Of a stretch of DNA of 64,000 nucleotides, positions 26,470 through 34,575 are shown piece by piece. The notes below the pieces were generated by a model, which was not told where the DNA came from, did no database searches, and saw only the letters and a program-made list of their open reading frames with translations. Each line of letters opens with the position of its first letter. Position 1 is the first letter of the stretch. A program made the position numbers and the translations under genes. Source of the stretch: Pseudomonas fragi (GTDB lineage Bacteria > Pseudomonadota > Gammaproteobacteria > Pseudomonadales > Pseudomonadaceae); the NCBI RefSeq assembly GCF_900105835.1, contig NZ_LT629783.1:4114501-4178500 (forward strand), in the 5' to 3' direction.

Positions 26470-28095
26470 TTATTTGCCGACGCTGACTCCGTAGAAGGAG
26501 TTCAGGCCAAACGGACTGATCTTGAAATCTTCTACGTTTTTGCGCATGGGTTGATACACCGTCGAGTGTGCGATAGGTGTCATCGGGACCTGGCTTTTGA
26601 GTCGTTGCTGCGCCTGTTGGTACAGTTTTGTGCGCTCTGCAATATCGGTGGTGGCCTTGGCGGCCTTGACCAGTTTGTCGAACTCCGGGTCGCACCATTT
26701 GGAGAAGTTGTTGCCTTCCAGCGAGTCGCAGCCAAACAGGGTGCCGAGCCAGTTGTCCGGGTCACCGTTGTCGCCGCTCCAGCCAATCAGCATCGCGCCG
26801 TTTTCGCCGCCTTTGGAACGTTTGATGTACTCGCCCCATTCGTAGCTGGTGATCTTGGCCTTGATGCCGATTTTGCTCCAGTCCGACTGCAGCATTTCAG
26901 CCATCAGCTTGGCATTGGGGTTGTAAGGGCGTTGCACCGGCATGGCCCACAGCACGATCTCGGTGCCCTCCTTGACGCCGGCTTCCTTGAGCAGTTGCTT
27001 GGCTTTTTCCGGGTCGAAAGGCGCGTCCTTGATGCTGGTGTCATACGACCACTGGGTCGGCGGCATGGCGCCAACGGCCAGTTGGCCTGCACCCTGGTAC
27101 ACCGAGTCGATGATCTGCTGCTTGTTCACCGACATGTCCAGGGCCTGGCGAACCTTGAGCTGGGCCATCGGGTTGGGTTCGTTGCTGCCCTTGATCTTGT
27201 CCATCACGTTGTAGGCGATGTAACCGAGGTTGAAGCCCGCTTGATGGGGCATCTTCAGATTCGGGTCTTCACTCAGGGCCTTGAGGTCGGCCGGACGCGG
27301 GAAAAGCGTGACCTGACACTCGTTCTTCTTGAGCTTCTGGACGCGTACCGAGGGGTCGGTGGTGATGGCGAAGATCAGGTTGTCGATCTTGACGTCTTCT
27401 GGCTTCCAGTAGTCCTTGTTGCCGGTATAGCGGATGTTCGAGTCTTTCTGGTAGCTCTTGAACACAAACGGGCCGGTGCCGATCGGTTTCTGGTTGATGT
27501 CGGCAGGCTTGCCTTCCTTGAGCAGCTTGTCGGCGTACTCGGCGGACTGGATGGAGGCAAAGTGCATCGCCATGTTCTGGATAAACGCGGCATCGACCGA
27601 GTTCAGGGTGAACTTGACGGTCTTGTCATCGATCTTTTCCACCTTGGCGATGTTTTTATCCATGCCCATGTCGGTGAAATAAGGGAATTCGGTGGGGTAG
27701 GCCTTACGGAACGGCATGTCCTTGTCGAGCATGCGGTTGAACGTGAAGAGCACGTCGTCGGCATTGAAATCACGGGTCGGCTTGAAGTACGGCGTGGTGT
27801 GGAACTTGACGCCATCGCGCAGGTGGAAGGTCCATGTCAGGTTATCCGGCGAGACATCCCAGCTGGTAGCCAGGCCGGGCTCCACCTTGGTGCCGCCACG
27901 TTCGAACTGGCTCAGACGGTTAAAGATGGTCTCGGCCGATGCATCGAAGTCAGTACCAGTGGTGTACTGGCCCGGGTCAAAACCTGCCGGGCTGCCTTCA
28001 GAGCAAAACACCAGGTTGGAAGCCGCGTGGGCGAAAGGTGCACTTGCCAACAGGCTGGCGCCTACTAAAAACGGAATGACCGCGTGTTTGAACAT
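26470..28095 (-). CDS. dppA: Dipeptide-binding protein, DppA paralogue (promoter-proximal copy)
   Basis: Periplasmic SBP class 5 protein of 541 residues, first gene of the dpp cluster. Signal peptide MFKHAVIPFLVGASLLASAPFAHA, then NLVFCSEGSPAGFDPGQYTTG and the motif WSGDNGDPDNW. The start at 28095 is preceded by GAGGCC; the frame stays open 135 bases further upstream but without a signal peptide. Compared with the middle copy it has a short insertion near DKIKGSNEPNP. A palindrome 160-180 bases upstream may be its operator. Confidence 0.93.
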   Translation of the reverse strand: MFKHAVIPFLVGASLLASAPFAHAASNLVFCSEGSPAGFDPGQYTTGTDFDASAETIFNRLSQFERGGTKVEPGLATSWDVSPDNLTWTFHLRDGVKFHTTPYFKPTRDFNADDVLFTFNRMLDKDMPFRKAYPTEFPYFTDMGMDKNIAKVEKIDDKTVKFTLNSVDAAFIQNMAMHFASIQSAEYADKLLKEGKPADINQKPIGTGPFVFKSYQKDSNIRYTGNKDYWKPEDVKIDNLIFAITTDPSVRVQKLKKNECQVTLFPRPADLKALSEDPNLKMPHQAGFNLGYIAYNVMDKIKGSNEPNPMAQLKVRQALDMSVNKQQIIDSVYQGAGQLAVGAMPPTQWSYDTSIKDAPFDPEKAKQLLKEAGVKEGTEIVLWAMPVQRPYNPNAKLMAEMLQSDWSKIGIKAKITSYEWGEYIKRSKGGENGAMLIGWSGDNGDPDNWLGTLFGCDSLEGNNFSKWCDPEFDKLVKAAKATTDIAERTKLYQQAQQRLKSQVPMTPIAHSTVYQPMRKNVEDFKISPFGLNSFYGVSVGK

Positions 28096-28453
28096 GGTGG
28101 CCTCATGATTTTTATCATTTTTGGTTTGAGGGCGACCTTGTGAGTCGACCCGGCGATACTTATGCACAGCCCATACCCAATGCAATATCCGAAAGCGGTT
28201 GCTGATTAAAAACGTGGAACGATCGTACAAGAATGTCGCTTTTATATAAGTTATGACGCATTTGATCGTTTGCGTCGGTGTTTTTGACGCATTTGCTTAC
28301 ACGTTTTGCGACTTCTGCCACGGTGGCTGCACTGTTTCAGGTCAGCGTTGTTACTTATTCAGACTACCGTTCAGGAAAGTGCCGATTAGTGACATCGAGC
28401 TTGGGGGCGCGTTGTTTAATACTAGGACGGTCTGCCGGGTTTTTCCCGCGGGC
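28096..28453. other. Promoter region of the dpp cluster
   Basis: About 360 bases with AT-rich stretches (ACTTATATAAAAGCG on the minus strand) suited to a promoter, and the palindrome described separately. No coding frame is convincing. Confidence 0.5.
28255..28295. promoter_or_regulatory. Candidate operator upstream of dppA
   Basis: GACGCA-N10-TGCGTC forms an inverted repeat at 28255-28276, and GACGCATTTG is repeated directly at 28255 and 28286, 31 bases (three helical turns) apart. The position, 160-200 bases upstream of the first dppA, suits binding of a regulator. Confidence 0.4.
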
Positions 28454-28490
28454 ATAAAAAAGCCCCTGGCGCGCGGGGGCGTCAGGGGCT
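28454..28490 (-). terminator. Terminator of the SIMPL-domain gene
   Basis: Stem AGCCCCTGGCG/CGTCAGGGGCT with a GC-rich loop. On the minus strand it is followed by TTTTTTATG, 19 bases after the stop. Confidence 0.85.
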
Positions 28491-28508
28491 TGTGCGGTGG
28501 AGCCAGGT

Positions 28509-29225
28509 TTACTGCATCTGGACTTCGATCACGCCGTCGGCGCTCATGCTGACTTCGCTGGTGCCGGCTTCGACTTCAGGCGTGGGCGCTGAGTCCATTG
28601 CCGGGGCGGCGGCTTTCATCATCATTGCGCTACGCAGGTAAGGTTGCGGATAGCCGTTGGTGTTGAGGTTCAGGTTGACGATCTTGTAACCCTTGCCACC
28701 CAGTGCGTCGGTGGCCAGTTGGGCGCGGGCCTTGAACGCATTGACGGCATCCTTGAGCAGCGCATCTTCGCTGGTTTTGCGCGTGGCATTGGCGACAGTG
28801 AACTGCATGCTGCCCATTTTCAGGGTTTGCATCAGATCGCCGGTAAGCTTGGACAGGGCTGCAAAGTCGGTGCTTTCCAGGCGCAGCTCTGCACGTTCAC
28901 GCCAGCCGGTGATCTTCTGGGTTTTATTGTCGTAAATCGGGTAACTGTTGCGATTGCCCTGGCGCAGGGTGACTTCCTTGACCGATTTGGCCTGGCCGAT
29001 GGCTTTGTTCATCGCGGTGGTGATTTCTGCGGCCAGCTTGGCGGCGTCGGTGTTTTGCGCTTCGGTGTAGAGCGTCACGATCATCAAGTCGCGAGGCACT
29101 TCCTGGCTGGCTTCGGCACGCAGGGAAATCTGGTTGTAGTGAATGTCGTCAGCCAGGGCCGGCAGGCTGGCAAGCGCGCCGATGCTCAGGGTCAAAAGGG
29201 CAGCGGTGCGTTGGAAATTGGACAT
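28509..29225 (-). CDS. Periplasmic SIMPL (DUF541) domain protein
   Basis: Protein of 238 residues with a signal peptide (MSNFQRTAALLTLSIGALASLPALA) and one SIMPL domain (about 40-215), recognisable from the start ISLRAEASQEVPRDLMIVTLYTEAQ and the repeated beta-alpha units. E. coli YggE is the best known relative and is tied to oxidative-stress tolerance; the molecular role is not known. Start at 29225 has an AAGGAG ribosome site. The C-terminal 25 residues are an Ala/Pro/Ser-rich tail. It is transcribed alone between the dpp cluster and roxSR. Confidence 0.85.
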   Translation of the reverse strand: MSNFQRTAALLTLSIGALASLPALADDIHYNQISLRAEASQEVPRDLMIVTLYTEAQNTDAAKLAAEITTAMNKAIGQAKSVKEVTLRQGNRNSYPIYDNKTQKITGWRERAELRLESTDFAALSKLTGDLMQTLKMGSMQFTVANATRKTSEDALLKDAVNAFKARAQLATDALGGKGYKIVNLNLNTNGYPQPYLRSAMMMKAAAPAMDSAPTPEVEAGTSEVSMSADGVIEVQMQ

Positions 29226-29553
29226 GGAAGCTCCTTGAGTGAGGACAGTAATGGCCATATGACTCTAATTAACGGCTATCAGTTCGCCCAATTACATTTT
29301 TGATACATATGGCGGCTATTTCTTTGTCCACTGTGGGAGCGGGCTTGCTCGCGAAGCAGGCACCGGTGTCTGTCAGCCAGACCGCGTCGAAGCCATCGCG
29401 AGCAAGCCCGCTCCCACACAGTTTGCCCAGATGCAGGCCATTAGCCGCTTTTTCATAAAAAACACTGTGGCTCTTTGCCGCACTTTTGCCTGTCAGGCCG
29501 CCTGCTTGGTTATACTCCCGGTGATCCGCCTGGAGCGCTCATCAGGAGAGCTC
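29226..29553. other. Divergent region between the SIMPL gene and roxS
   Basis: It holds a class B REP pair at 29332-29418 and presumably both divergent promoters; a -10-like box cannot be assigned with confidence. Confidence 0.5.
29332..29418. repeat. REP pair, class B
   Basis: Arms TGTGGGAGCGGGCTTGCTCG and CGAGCAAGCCCGCTCCCACA are identical to those of the copy at 24431, with a different 47-base spacer. Being between divergent promoters, it is placed unusually for a REP pair. Confidence 0.9.
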
Positions 29554-30816
29554 ATGCTCGCCCCCGTTCAGTTATTGTCCGCAACTCGCCAGAACCTCTG
29601 GCGTCTTACGTTTATCCGCATGTTGGTGCTGGCCGCGCAAGCGGGTTCAGTGGGCTTTGCCTATCTGTTCAACCTGCTGCCGCTGCCGTGGTTCCAACTG
29701 AGTATCACCCTCGGCTTTTCCATGCTGTTGTGCGCGTTTACCGCAATCCGGTTACGCACCACCTGGCCGGTCACCGAGCTGGAATACGCCCTGCAACTGA
29801 CCTGTGACCTGTTTATCCACAGTGCCCTGCTGTACTTTTCGGGTGGCTCGGCCAACCCGTTTGTATCGTATTACCTGGTGCCGCTGACCATCGCCGCAGT
29901 GACGCTGCCGTGGCGCTATTCGTTGGTGTTGACCGGGATTGCGCTGGCGCTCTACACCTTGTTGCTGTCGCAGTCTTTTCCGATAGACACGGTGCCGTTC
30001 TTCCGCGAAAAGCTGCAGATTTATGGTATGTGGTTGAGTTTTGCCCTGTCTGCGGCCGTGATTACGTTCTTTGCCGCCAAGATGGGCGAAGAGCTGCGCC
30101 GCCAGGAAGAGCTGCGTGCCCTGCGCCGTGAAGAGGGCCTGCGCGACCAGCAATTGCTGGCCGTGGCCACGCAGGCGGCCGGTGCGGCCCATGAACTGGG
30201 CACGCCGTTGTCGACCATGAGCGTGCTGCTCAAGGAGATGCGCCGCGATCACCTTGATCCCGAATTGCAGGACGATCTGAGCGTGCTGCAGGATCAGGTC
30301 AAGATGTGCAAGGAAACCCTGCAGCAACTGGTGCGTGCCGCCGAGGCCAACCGTCGGCTGGCGATTGAAGTTCAGGACGTTACGCAATGGCTGGATGAAG
30401 CCCTGAACCGCTGGCACTTGATGCGCCCCGAAGCCACCTATCGCTTCCAGTGCCTGGGCCATGCTCCGGTGCCGCGCCTGGCGCCGCCACCGGATTTGAC
30501 CCAGGCGCTGCTCAACCTGCTCAACAATGCCGCCGATGCGTGCCCGGAAGGGCTTGAAGTGACGGTGGACTGGGATGCGGTTGATCTGACCATCAGTATC
30601 CGTGACCACGGTCCGGGTGTACCGTTGGCCATCGCCGAGCAAATCGGCAAACCCTTTTTTACTACCAAGGGCAAAGGCTTCGGTCTGGGCCTATTCTTGA
30701 GCAAGGCCAGCGTGACCCGCGCTGGCGGCTCGGTAAAACTCTACAGTCATGAGGATGGCGGTACGCTCACTGAGCTGCGCCTGCCACGTGTCGCCCGAGG
30801 AAATGAAAATGAGTGA
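29554..30816 (+). CDS. roxS: Redox-sensing sensor histidine kinase RoxS (RegB/PrrB family)
   Basis: Inner-membrane kinase of 420 residues. Six hydrophobic helices (about 20-175) carry the RegB-type quinone-site motif GGSANPF at 97-103. The H-box holds His213 (GAAHELGTPLS), and Cys252 (MCKETLQQL) lies where RegB has its redox-active cysteine. N-box NLLNNAADAC, G1 RDHGPGV and G2 GKGFGLGLF complete the ATPase. Start at 29554 is preceded by CAGGAGAG; the open frame reaches further upstream without a good site. It overlaps the response-regulator gene by 8 bases. RoxSR controls respiratory oxidases, including the cyanide-insensitive one, in Pseudomonas. Confidence 0.93.
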   Translation: MLAPVQLLSATRQNLWRLTFIRMLVLAAQAGSVGFAYLFNLLPLPWFQLSITLGFSMLLCAFTAIRLRTTWPVTELEYALQLTCDLFIHSALLYFSGGSANPFVSYYLVPLTIAAVTLPWRYSLVLTGIALALYTLLLSQSFPIDTVPFFREKLQIYGMWLSFALSAAVITFFAAKMGEELRRQEELRALRREEGLRDQQLLAVATQAAGAAHELGTPLSTMSVLLKEMRRDHLDPELQDDLSVLQDQVKMCKETLQQLVRAAEANRRLAIEVQDVTQWLDEALNRWHLMRPEATYRFQCLGHAPVPRLAPPPDLTQALLNLLNNAADACPEGLEVTVDWDAVDLTISIRDHGPGVPLAIAEQIGKPFFTTKGKGFGLGLFLSKASVTRAGGSVKLYSHEDGGTLTELRLPRVARGNENE

Positions 30817-31369
30817 AGAAATTCAGGTCGAAGGCGAAGAGCTGCCGCATTTGTTGTTGGTAGATGACGACGCCACTTTTACCCGCGTGATGGCCCGCGC
30901 CATGAGCCGCCGCGGTTTTCGCGTCAGCACCGCCGGCTCCGCCGAAGAAGGGCTGATCCTAGCACAACAGGACCTGCCCGATTTCGCGGCGCTGGATCTG
31001 AAAATGGACGGTGACTCCGGCCTGGTCCTGCTGCCCAAGCTGCTGGAACTCGACCCGGAAATGCGTGTGGTGATCCTCACCGGTTATTCGAGCATCGCCA
31101 CCGCTGTCGAAGCTATCAAGCGCGGGGCCTGCAACTACCTGTGCAAACCTGCCGATGCCGATGACGTGCTCGCCGCCTTGCTGTCCCAGCATGCCGATCT
31201 GGAAACCCTGGTGCCGGACAACCCGATGTCGGTTGACCGCCTGCAGTGGGAACATATCCAGCGCGTGCTGGGTGAGCATGAAGGCAATATTTCGGCCACT
31301 GCCCGCGCCCTGGGCATGCATCGGCGTACCTTGCAGCGCAAATTGCAGAAGCGTCCGGTGCGACGCTGA
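30809..31369 (+). CDS. roxR: Response regulator RoxR (RegA/PrrA/ActR family)
   Basis: Regulator of 186 residues. Receiver domain with acidic pair Asp19-Asp20-Asp21, phosphorylated Asp63 (ALDLKM), Thr91 and Lys113 (CKPAD). A Pro-rich linker leads to a Fis-type helix-turn-helix (about 150-183, GNISATARALGMHRRTLQRKLQKR), nearly invariant in the RegA family. The start at 30809 lies 8 bases after GAGG and overlaps roxS; an ATG two codons earlier is less well spaced. Confidence 0.95.
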   Translation: MSEEIQVEGEELPHLLLVDDDATFTRVMARAMSRRGFRVSTAGSAEEGLILAQQDLPDFAALDLKMDGDSGLVLLPKLLELDPEMRVVILTGYSSIATAVEAIKRGACNYLCKPADADDVLAALLSQHADLETLVPDNPMSVDRLQWEHIQRVLGEHEGNISATARALGMHRRTLQRKLQKRPVRR

Positions 31370-31374
31370 ACGGG

Positions 31375-31420
31375 AGCTGTAGGCGCGTGCAATGCACCTT
31401 GCATGCTGACGGCTACAGCT
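31375..31420. repeat. Short inverted repeat after roxR
   Basis: AGCTGTAG/CTACAGCT arms with an inner TGCAA/TTGCA pair. It may be a reduced class A element and could act as a 3' end for roxR, though it lacks a T-run. Confidence 0.5.
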
Positions 31421-31510
31421 TCTAACCTGTAACAAGACGTGTCCCAGCGTCGTGGGCCGGTCGTCCTGACCGGCTTGCAGGTTGCTCTTTACTCCCAACG
31501 AGCCTGAACG

Positions 31511-33226
31511 ATGAATCAGAACGCTGAGCCTTCTGTCGTGAATGATGCTGTGCGTGGGAATTTCATCCCTCGGGTCTGGCGCCTCATAACCCCTTACTGG
31601 CGCAGTGAAGAACGTACCAAGGCGTGGTTGCTGTTGATCGCCGTGGTCGCCCTGTCGCTGGTCAGCGTGGGCATCTCGGTGTGGATCAACCACTGGTACA
31701 AGGACTTCTACAACGCGCTGGAAAACAAGGATGCCAAGGCGTTCTGGAGCTTGATCGGCTACTTCGGGATCATTGCTGCGGCAGGTATTGTCGGTGCGGT
31801 GTACAGGCTCTATTTGACCCAGATGCTGACCATTCGCTGGCGTCGCTGGCTGACCGAGCAGCACTTCTCACGCTGGCTGGCGCACAAGAACTACTACCAG
31901 CTGGAGCAGGGCGGTTATACCGACAACCCTGACCAGCGCATCAGTGAAGATATCAATTCGTTCACCGACAGCACGCTCACCCTGGGCCTGGGGTTGATCC
32001 GCAACGTAGTCAGTCTGGTGTCGTTTTCGATCATCCTGTGGGGTGTATCGGGCAGCATTGAGGTTTTTGGCATCACCATTCCCGGTTACATGTTCTGGTG
32101 CGCACTGTTGTACGCCGCCGTGGGCAGCTGGCTGGCGCATCTGATCGGTCGACGGCTGATCGGCCTGAGCAACCAGCAACAGCGCTTCGAAGCTGACTTG
32201 CGTTTCTCGATGGTGCGGGTGCGCGAAAATGCCGAAAGCATTGCCTTGTACAACGGCGAGGCCAATGAGCATGAGCGCCTGAGTACCCGATTCAACAAGG
32301 TCTGGAAAAACTTCTGGACGCAAATGAAGGTGCAAAAACGCCTGACGTTTTTCACTGCCGGTTACTCGCAGATCGCCATTATCTTTCCGTTTGTCGTGGC
32401 CGCGCCGCGCTACTTTGCCGGCAAGATCGAGCTGGGCGAGCTGATGCAAATCAACTCGGCCTTCAGCAATGTGCAAGAAAACTTCAGCTGGTTTATCGAT
32501 GCCTATGTGACTCTGGCGGCATGGCGTGCCACCTGCGATCGTCTGCTGAGCTTTCGTCAGGCCATGACCGACAATGAGCAGCGCTTGCCGGCGATTGATG
32601 TACAGCACCAGGGCGAAGAGTTGCAGATCAAAGACCTGAGTCTCGATCTGGCCGATGGTCGGCCGCTGTTGCATGGCGCCAGCCTGCAGGTGCAGGACGG
32701 TGAGCGGCTGATGCTCAGCGGGCGCTCCGGCAGCGGTAAAAGCACCTTGCTGCGGGCGATGGGCGGGCTGTGGCCGCGGGGTGGCGGGGCGATCCGTTTA
32801 CCGCGTGAGCGGGCGCTGTTTTTGCCGCAAAAACCCTACTTGCCCATCGGCACCTTGCGCGATGCCCTGAGTTATCCACAGACCGGCGAGACCTACAGCA
32901 ACGAGTGTTATGAACAGGTGCTGCGCACGTGCCGCCTGGAGCATCTGATCTCCAAGCTCGACGAGGTTAACCACTGGCAGCGGCTGCTGTCGGGTGGTGA
33001 GCAGCAGCGCCTGGCCTTTGCCCGGGCGCTGCTGTATCGCCCGCAATGGCTGTATATGGACGAATCGACCTCGGCAATGGATGAGGAGGACGAAGCCATG
33101 GTGTACCAGGCCCTGATCGATCAACTGCCGGGCTTGAGCATTATCAGTGTCGGCCATCGCAGCAGCCTTGCGCGCTTTCATCCACAGCATGTGCGGATCG
33201 TCGAAGGGCAACTGGTTGCGCAGTAG
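31511..33226 (+). CDS. ABC transporter with fused permease and ATPase (SbmA/BacA-YddA type)
   Basis: Membrane protein of 571 residues. The N-terminal half (about 35-330) is the SbmA/BacA-like transmembrane domain with the motif WRRWLTEQHFSRWLAHKNYYQLE and NPDQRISEDINSFT. The C-terminal ATPase has Walker A GRSGSGKST near 403-411, signature LSGGEQQRLAFARALL near 493, and Walker B WLYMDESTSAMDEED. This combination marks the YddA/ABCD-type family, often described as vitamin B12 or peptide transporters. The ATG at 31511 follows AACGAGCC. It is transcribed with, but not tied to, roxSR. Substrate unknown. Confidence 0.85.
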   Translation: MNQNAEPSVVNDAVRGNFIPRVWRLITPYWRSEERTKAWLLLIAVVALSLVSVGISVWINHWYKDFYNALENKDAKAFWSLIGYFGIIAAAGIVGAVYRLYLTQMLTIRWRRWLTEQHFSRWLAHKNYYQLEQGGYTDNPDQRISEDINSFTDSTLTLGLGLIRNVVSLVSFSIILWGVSGSIEVFGITIPGYMFWCALLYAAVGSWLAHLIGRRLIGLSNQQQRFEADLRFSMVRVRENAESIALYNGEANEHERLSTRFNKVWKNFWTQMKVQKRLTFFTAGYSQIAIIFPFVVAAPRYFAGKIELGELMQINSAFSNVQENFSWFIDAYVTLAAWRATCDRLLSFRQAMTDNEQRLPAIDVQHQGEELQIKDLSLDLADGRPLLHGASLQVQDGERLMLSGRSGSGKSTLLRAMGGLWPRGGGAIRLPRERALFLPQKPYLPIGTLRDALSYPQTGETYSNECYEQVLRTCRLEHLISKLDEVNHWQRLLSGGEQQRLAFARALLYRPQWLYMDESTSAMDEEDEAMVYQALIDQLPGLSIISVGHRSSLARFHPQHVRIVEGQLVAQ

Positions 33227-33281
33227 AAGGGGCGGGCGGGCAACATGCTAGAGTGCTGCTTCCCGCTTTCTGGATCCTGAC

Positions 33282-33776
33282 ATGAGCCTTCTATTTCGCA
33301 GTGCGGCCGTGAGCCTGCTGCTGGCCAGCCTGCCTCTGGCGGCGGCACCTGTTGCTACGCCGTTGTTGCATGGGCAGTTTCTGCCTGCCGACGACCTGCA
33401 GTTGCGCAGCGAGGTGCCCGAGCAGCAACAACTGATGCTGGTTACCTCGTACTCGGTGGTGGTGGGCAGCCAGCGCCAGTCCAACCAACAGCCGATCCCG
33501 GTCACTTCGCCCTTGCTGGTGCGCTTGAAGGGCAAGCCCATGAGCCAGGGTGCGACCGTGCGCCAGGTGCTGATTTCGTTCGATGGTGAAAGCAAAAGCC
33601 TTAAAAAGCCTGTGTTCGACAGCAAGACCCGAACCCTGAGCCTTTCCTACCCGCAGAGCCAGTACCGCGTGGTGATTGACCTGCTGCGCAACGACACGCT
33701 CTATGTACAATTTTTGACCTATGCCAATGGCCATATTTGGGCCGACTTGCACACCGGCAGCGTGCGCGCACGATAA
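33282..33776 (+). CDS. Conserved secreted protein, function unknown
   Basis: Protein of 164 residues with a clear signal peptide (MSLLFRSAAVSLLLASLPLAAA) and a compact domain rich in beta strands (LMLVTSYSVVV, LLVRLKG, VRQVLISFDG, RTLSLSYPQSQYRVVIDLL). I do not recognise a named family. It lies 55 bases after the ABC transporter and 51 bases before the PA4642-type gene on the same strand, so a common transcript is possible. Location periplasmic. Confidence 0.7.
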   Translation: MSLLFRSAAVSLLLASLPLAAAPVATPLLHGQFLPADDLQLRSEVPEQQQLMLVTSYSVVVGSQRQSNQQPIPVTSPLLVRLKGKPMSQGATVRQVLISFDGESKSLKKPVFDSKTRTLSLSYPQSQYRVVIDLLRNDTLYVQFLTYANGHIWADLHTGSVRAR

Positions 33777-33827
33777 GCCTTGGGTAAACTGCGGGCCCCG
33801 TGAAGTATCAGCAGGCTGGAGCCGGAT

Positions 33828-34115
33828 ATGCGTAAAGACAAAAAGCAGTTGATTGGTGACGAGATCGGCGACGAGCAGATCAAGTTGTTCCTGGACTTTG
33901 AGCCCGTGGACGCCACTTCGCCGTCGCTGCACAAACTGATCAAGGCTTACCGCGGCCTGCGCATCGATGACTTTGGGCGCTTCCTGACTTTCTTCAAGGA
34001 AGCCGGCTACGACCTGGATGGCAAAGACGAACAGGGTCAGACGTTCGTGGACATCATCAAGGACCAGCGCAATGCAGACGAGTACATCGAGCTGATCGAC
34101 CAGGCTCGCGGTTGA
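33828..34115 (+). CDS. PA4642-family small cytoplasmic protein
   Basis: Acidic protein of 95 residues starting MRKDKKQLIGDEIGDEQIKLFLDFEP, matching the conserved Pseudomonas family named after PA4642 as I remember it. No signal peptide or membrane segment; the second half (FLTFFKEAGYDLDGKDEQGQTFVDIIKDQ) resembles an ankyrin-like helix pair. It lies next to mqo in PAO1 as here, but on the opposite strand. Function unknown. Confidence 0.8.
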   Translation: MRKDKKQLIGDEIGDEQIKLFLDFEPVDATSPSLHKLIKAYRGLRIDDFGRFLTFFKEAGYDLDGKDEQGQTFVDIIKDQRNADEYIELIDQARG

Positions 34116-34155
34116 CCCACCCCCTGTAGATACTCTGTTGCAGATCAAGCCCTAT

Positions 34156-34208
34156 TGTGGGAGCGAGCCTGCTCGCGAACGACCTTCGCGAGCAGGCTCG
34201 CTCCCACA
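34156..34208. repeat. REP pair, class B (compact)
   Basis: TGTGGGAGCGAGCCTGCTCG and its complement are separated by only 13 bases. The arms carry GAGCCTG in place of GGGCTTG, so this is a variant subclass of the copies at 24431 and 29332. Confidence 0.9.
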
Positions 34209-34312
34209 GTTGCAGTGTTCCTGCAGCTGCTACGGATCTTGTTTCGTGTTCTGATTCATGAGTTACCTTGCATTGGGCTTACGCCTTTGCAGCGGCCCGA
34301 TACAGGGCAACA

Positions 34313-34431
34313 AAAAAGCCCCTCACCCCAACCCTCTCCCGGAGGGAGAGGGGGCTGATCTGTGGAGATATTGAGGCCACGGGTGGTCAGTTCCCTCTCC
34401 CTCCGGGAGAGGGCTAGGGTGAGGGGCTTTT
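34313..34431. repeat. Class C inverted repeat (CCCTCACCCC type)
   Basis: AAAAGCCCCTCACCCCAACC opens the element and GAGGGGCTTTT closes it; each arm contains its own small hairpin (CTCCCGGAGGGAG). The flanking A- and T-runs could make the whole a bidirectional terminator. Confidence 0.8.
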
Positions 34432-34507
34432 GATTGGGCTCGACCTGCTACAGAGTATCCACAGAGTAAAGAGTTACACACGCTTTACAGTGCCCCGAAT
34501 CAGGGCA

Positions 34508-34551
34508 ACAAAAAAGCCCCTCGCCCTGAAACAGGGCGAGGGGCTTTTTTT
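34508..34551 (-). terminator. mqo terminator (bidirectional)
   Basis: Stem AGCCCCTCGCCCT/AGGGCGAGGGGCT with A-run on one side and T-run on the other, so it can end transcripts from both directions. Confidence 0.9.
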
Positions 34552-34575
34552 GACGTGTGAAACGTCAGTGTGGCA

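Larger units (their letters stand above)
34116..34575. other. Repeat-filled gap between convergent genes
   Basis: 460 bases between the PA4642-type gene and mqo, which converge. It holds a class B REP pair, a class C inverted repeat and the mqo terminator, and no gene. Confidence 0.8.

Noticed and set aside
24561..28068. Very long antisense frames opposite the two dppA copies
   Set aside because: They arise from third-position GC bias of the real genes, have repeated Val/Gly/Ala-rich nonsense composition and begin without ribosome sites.
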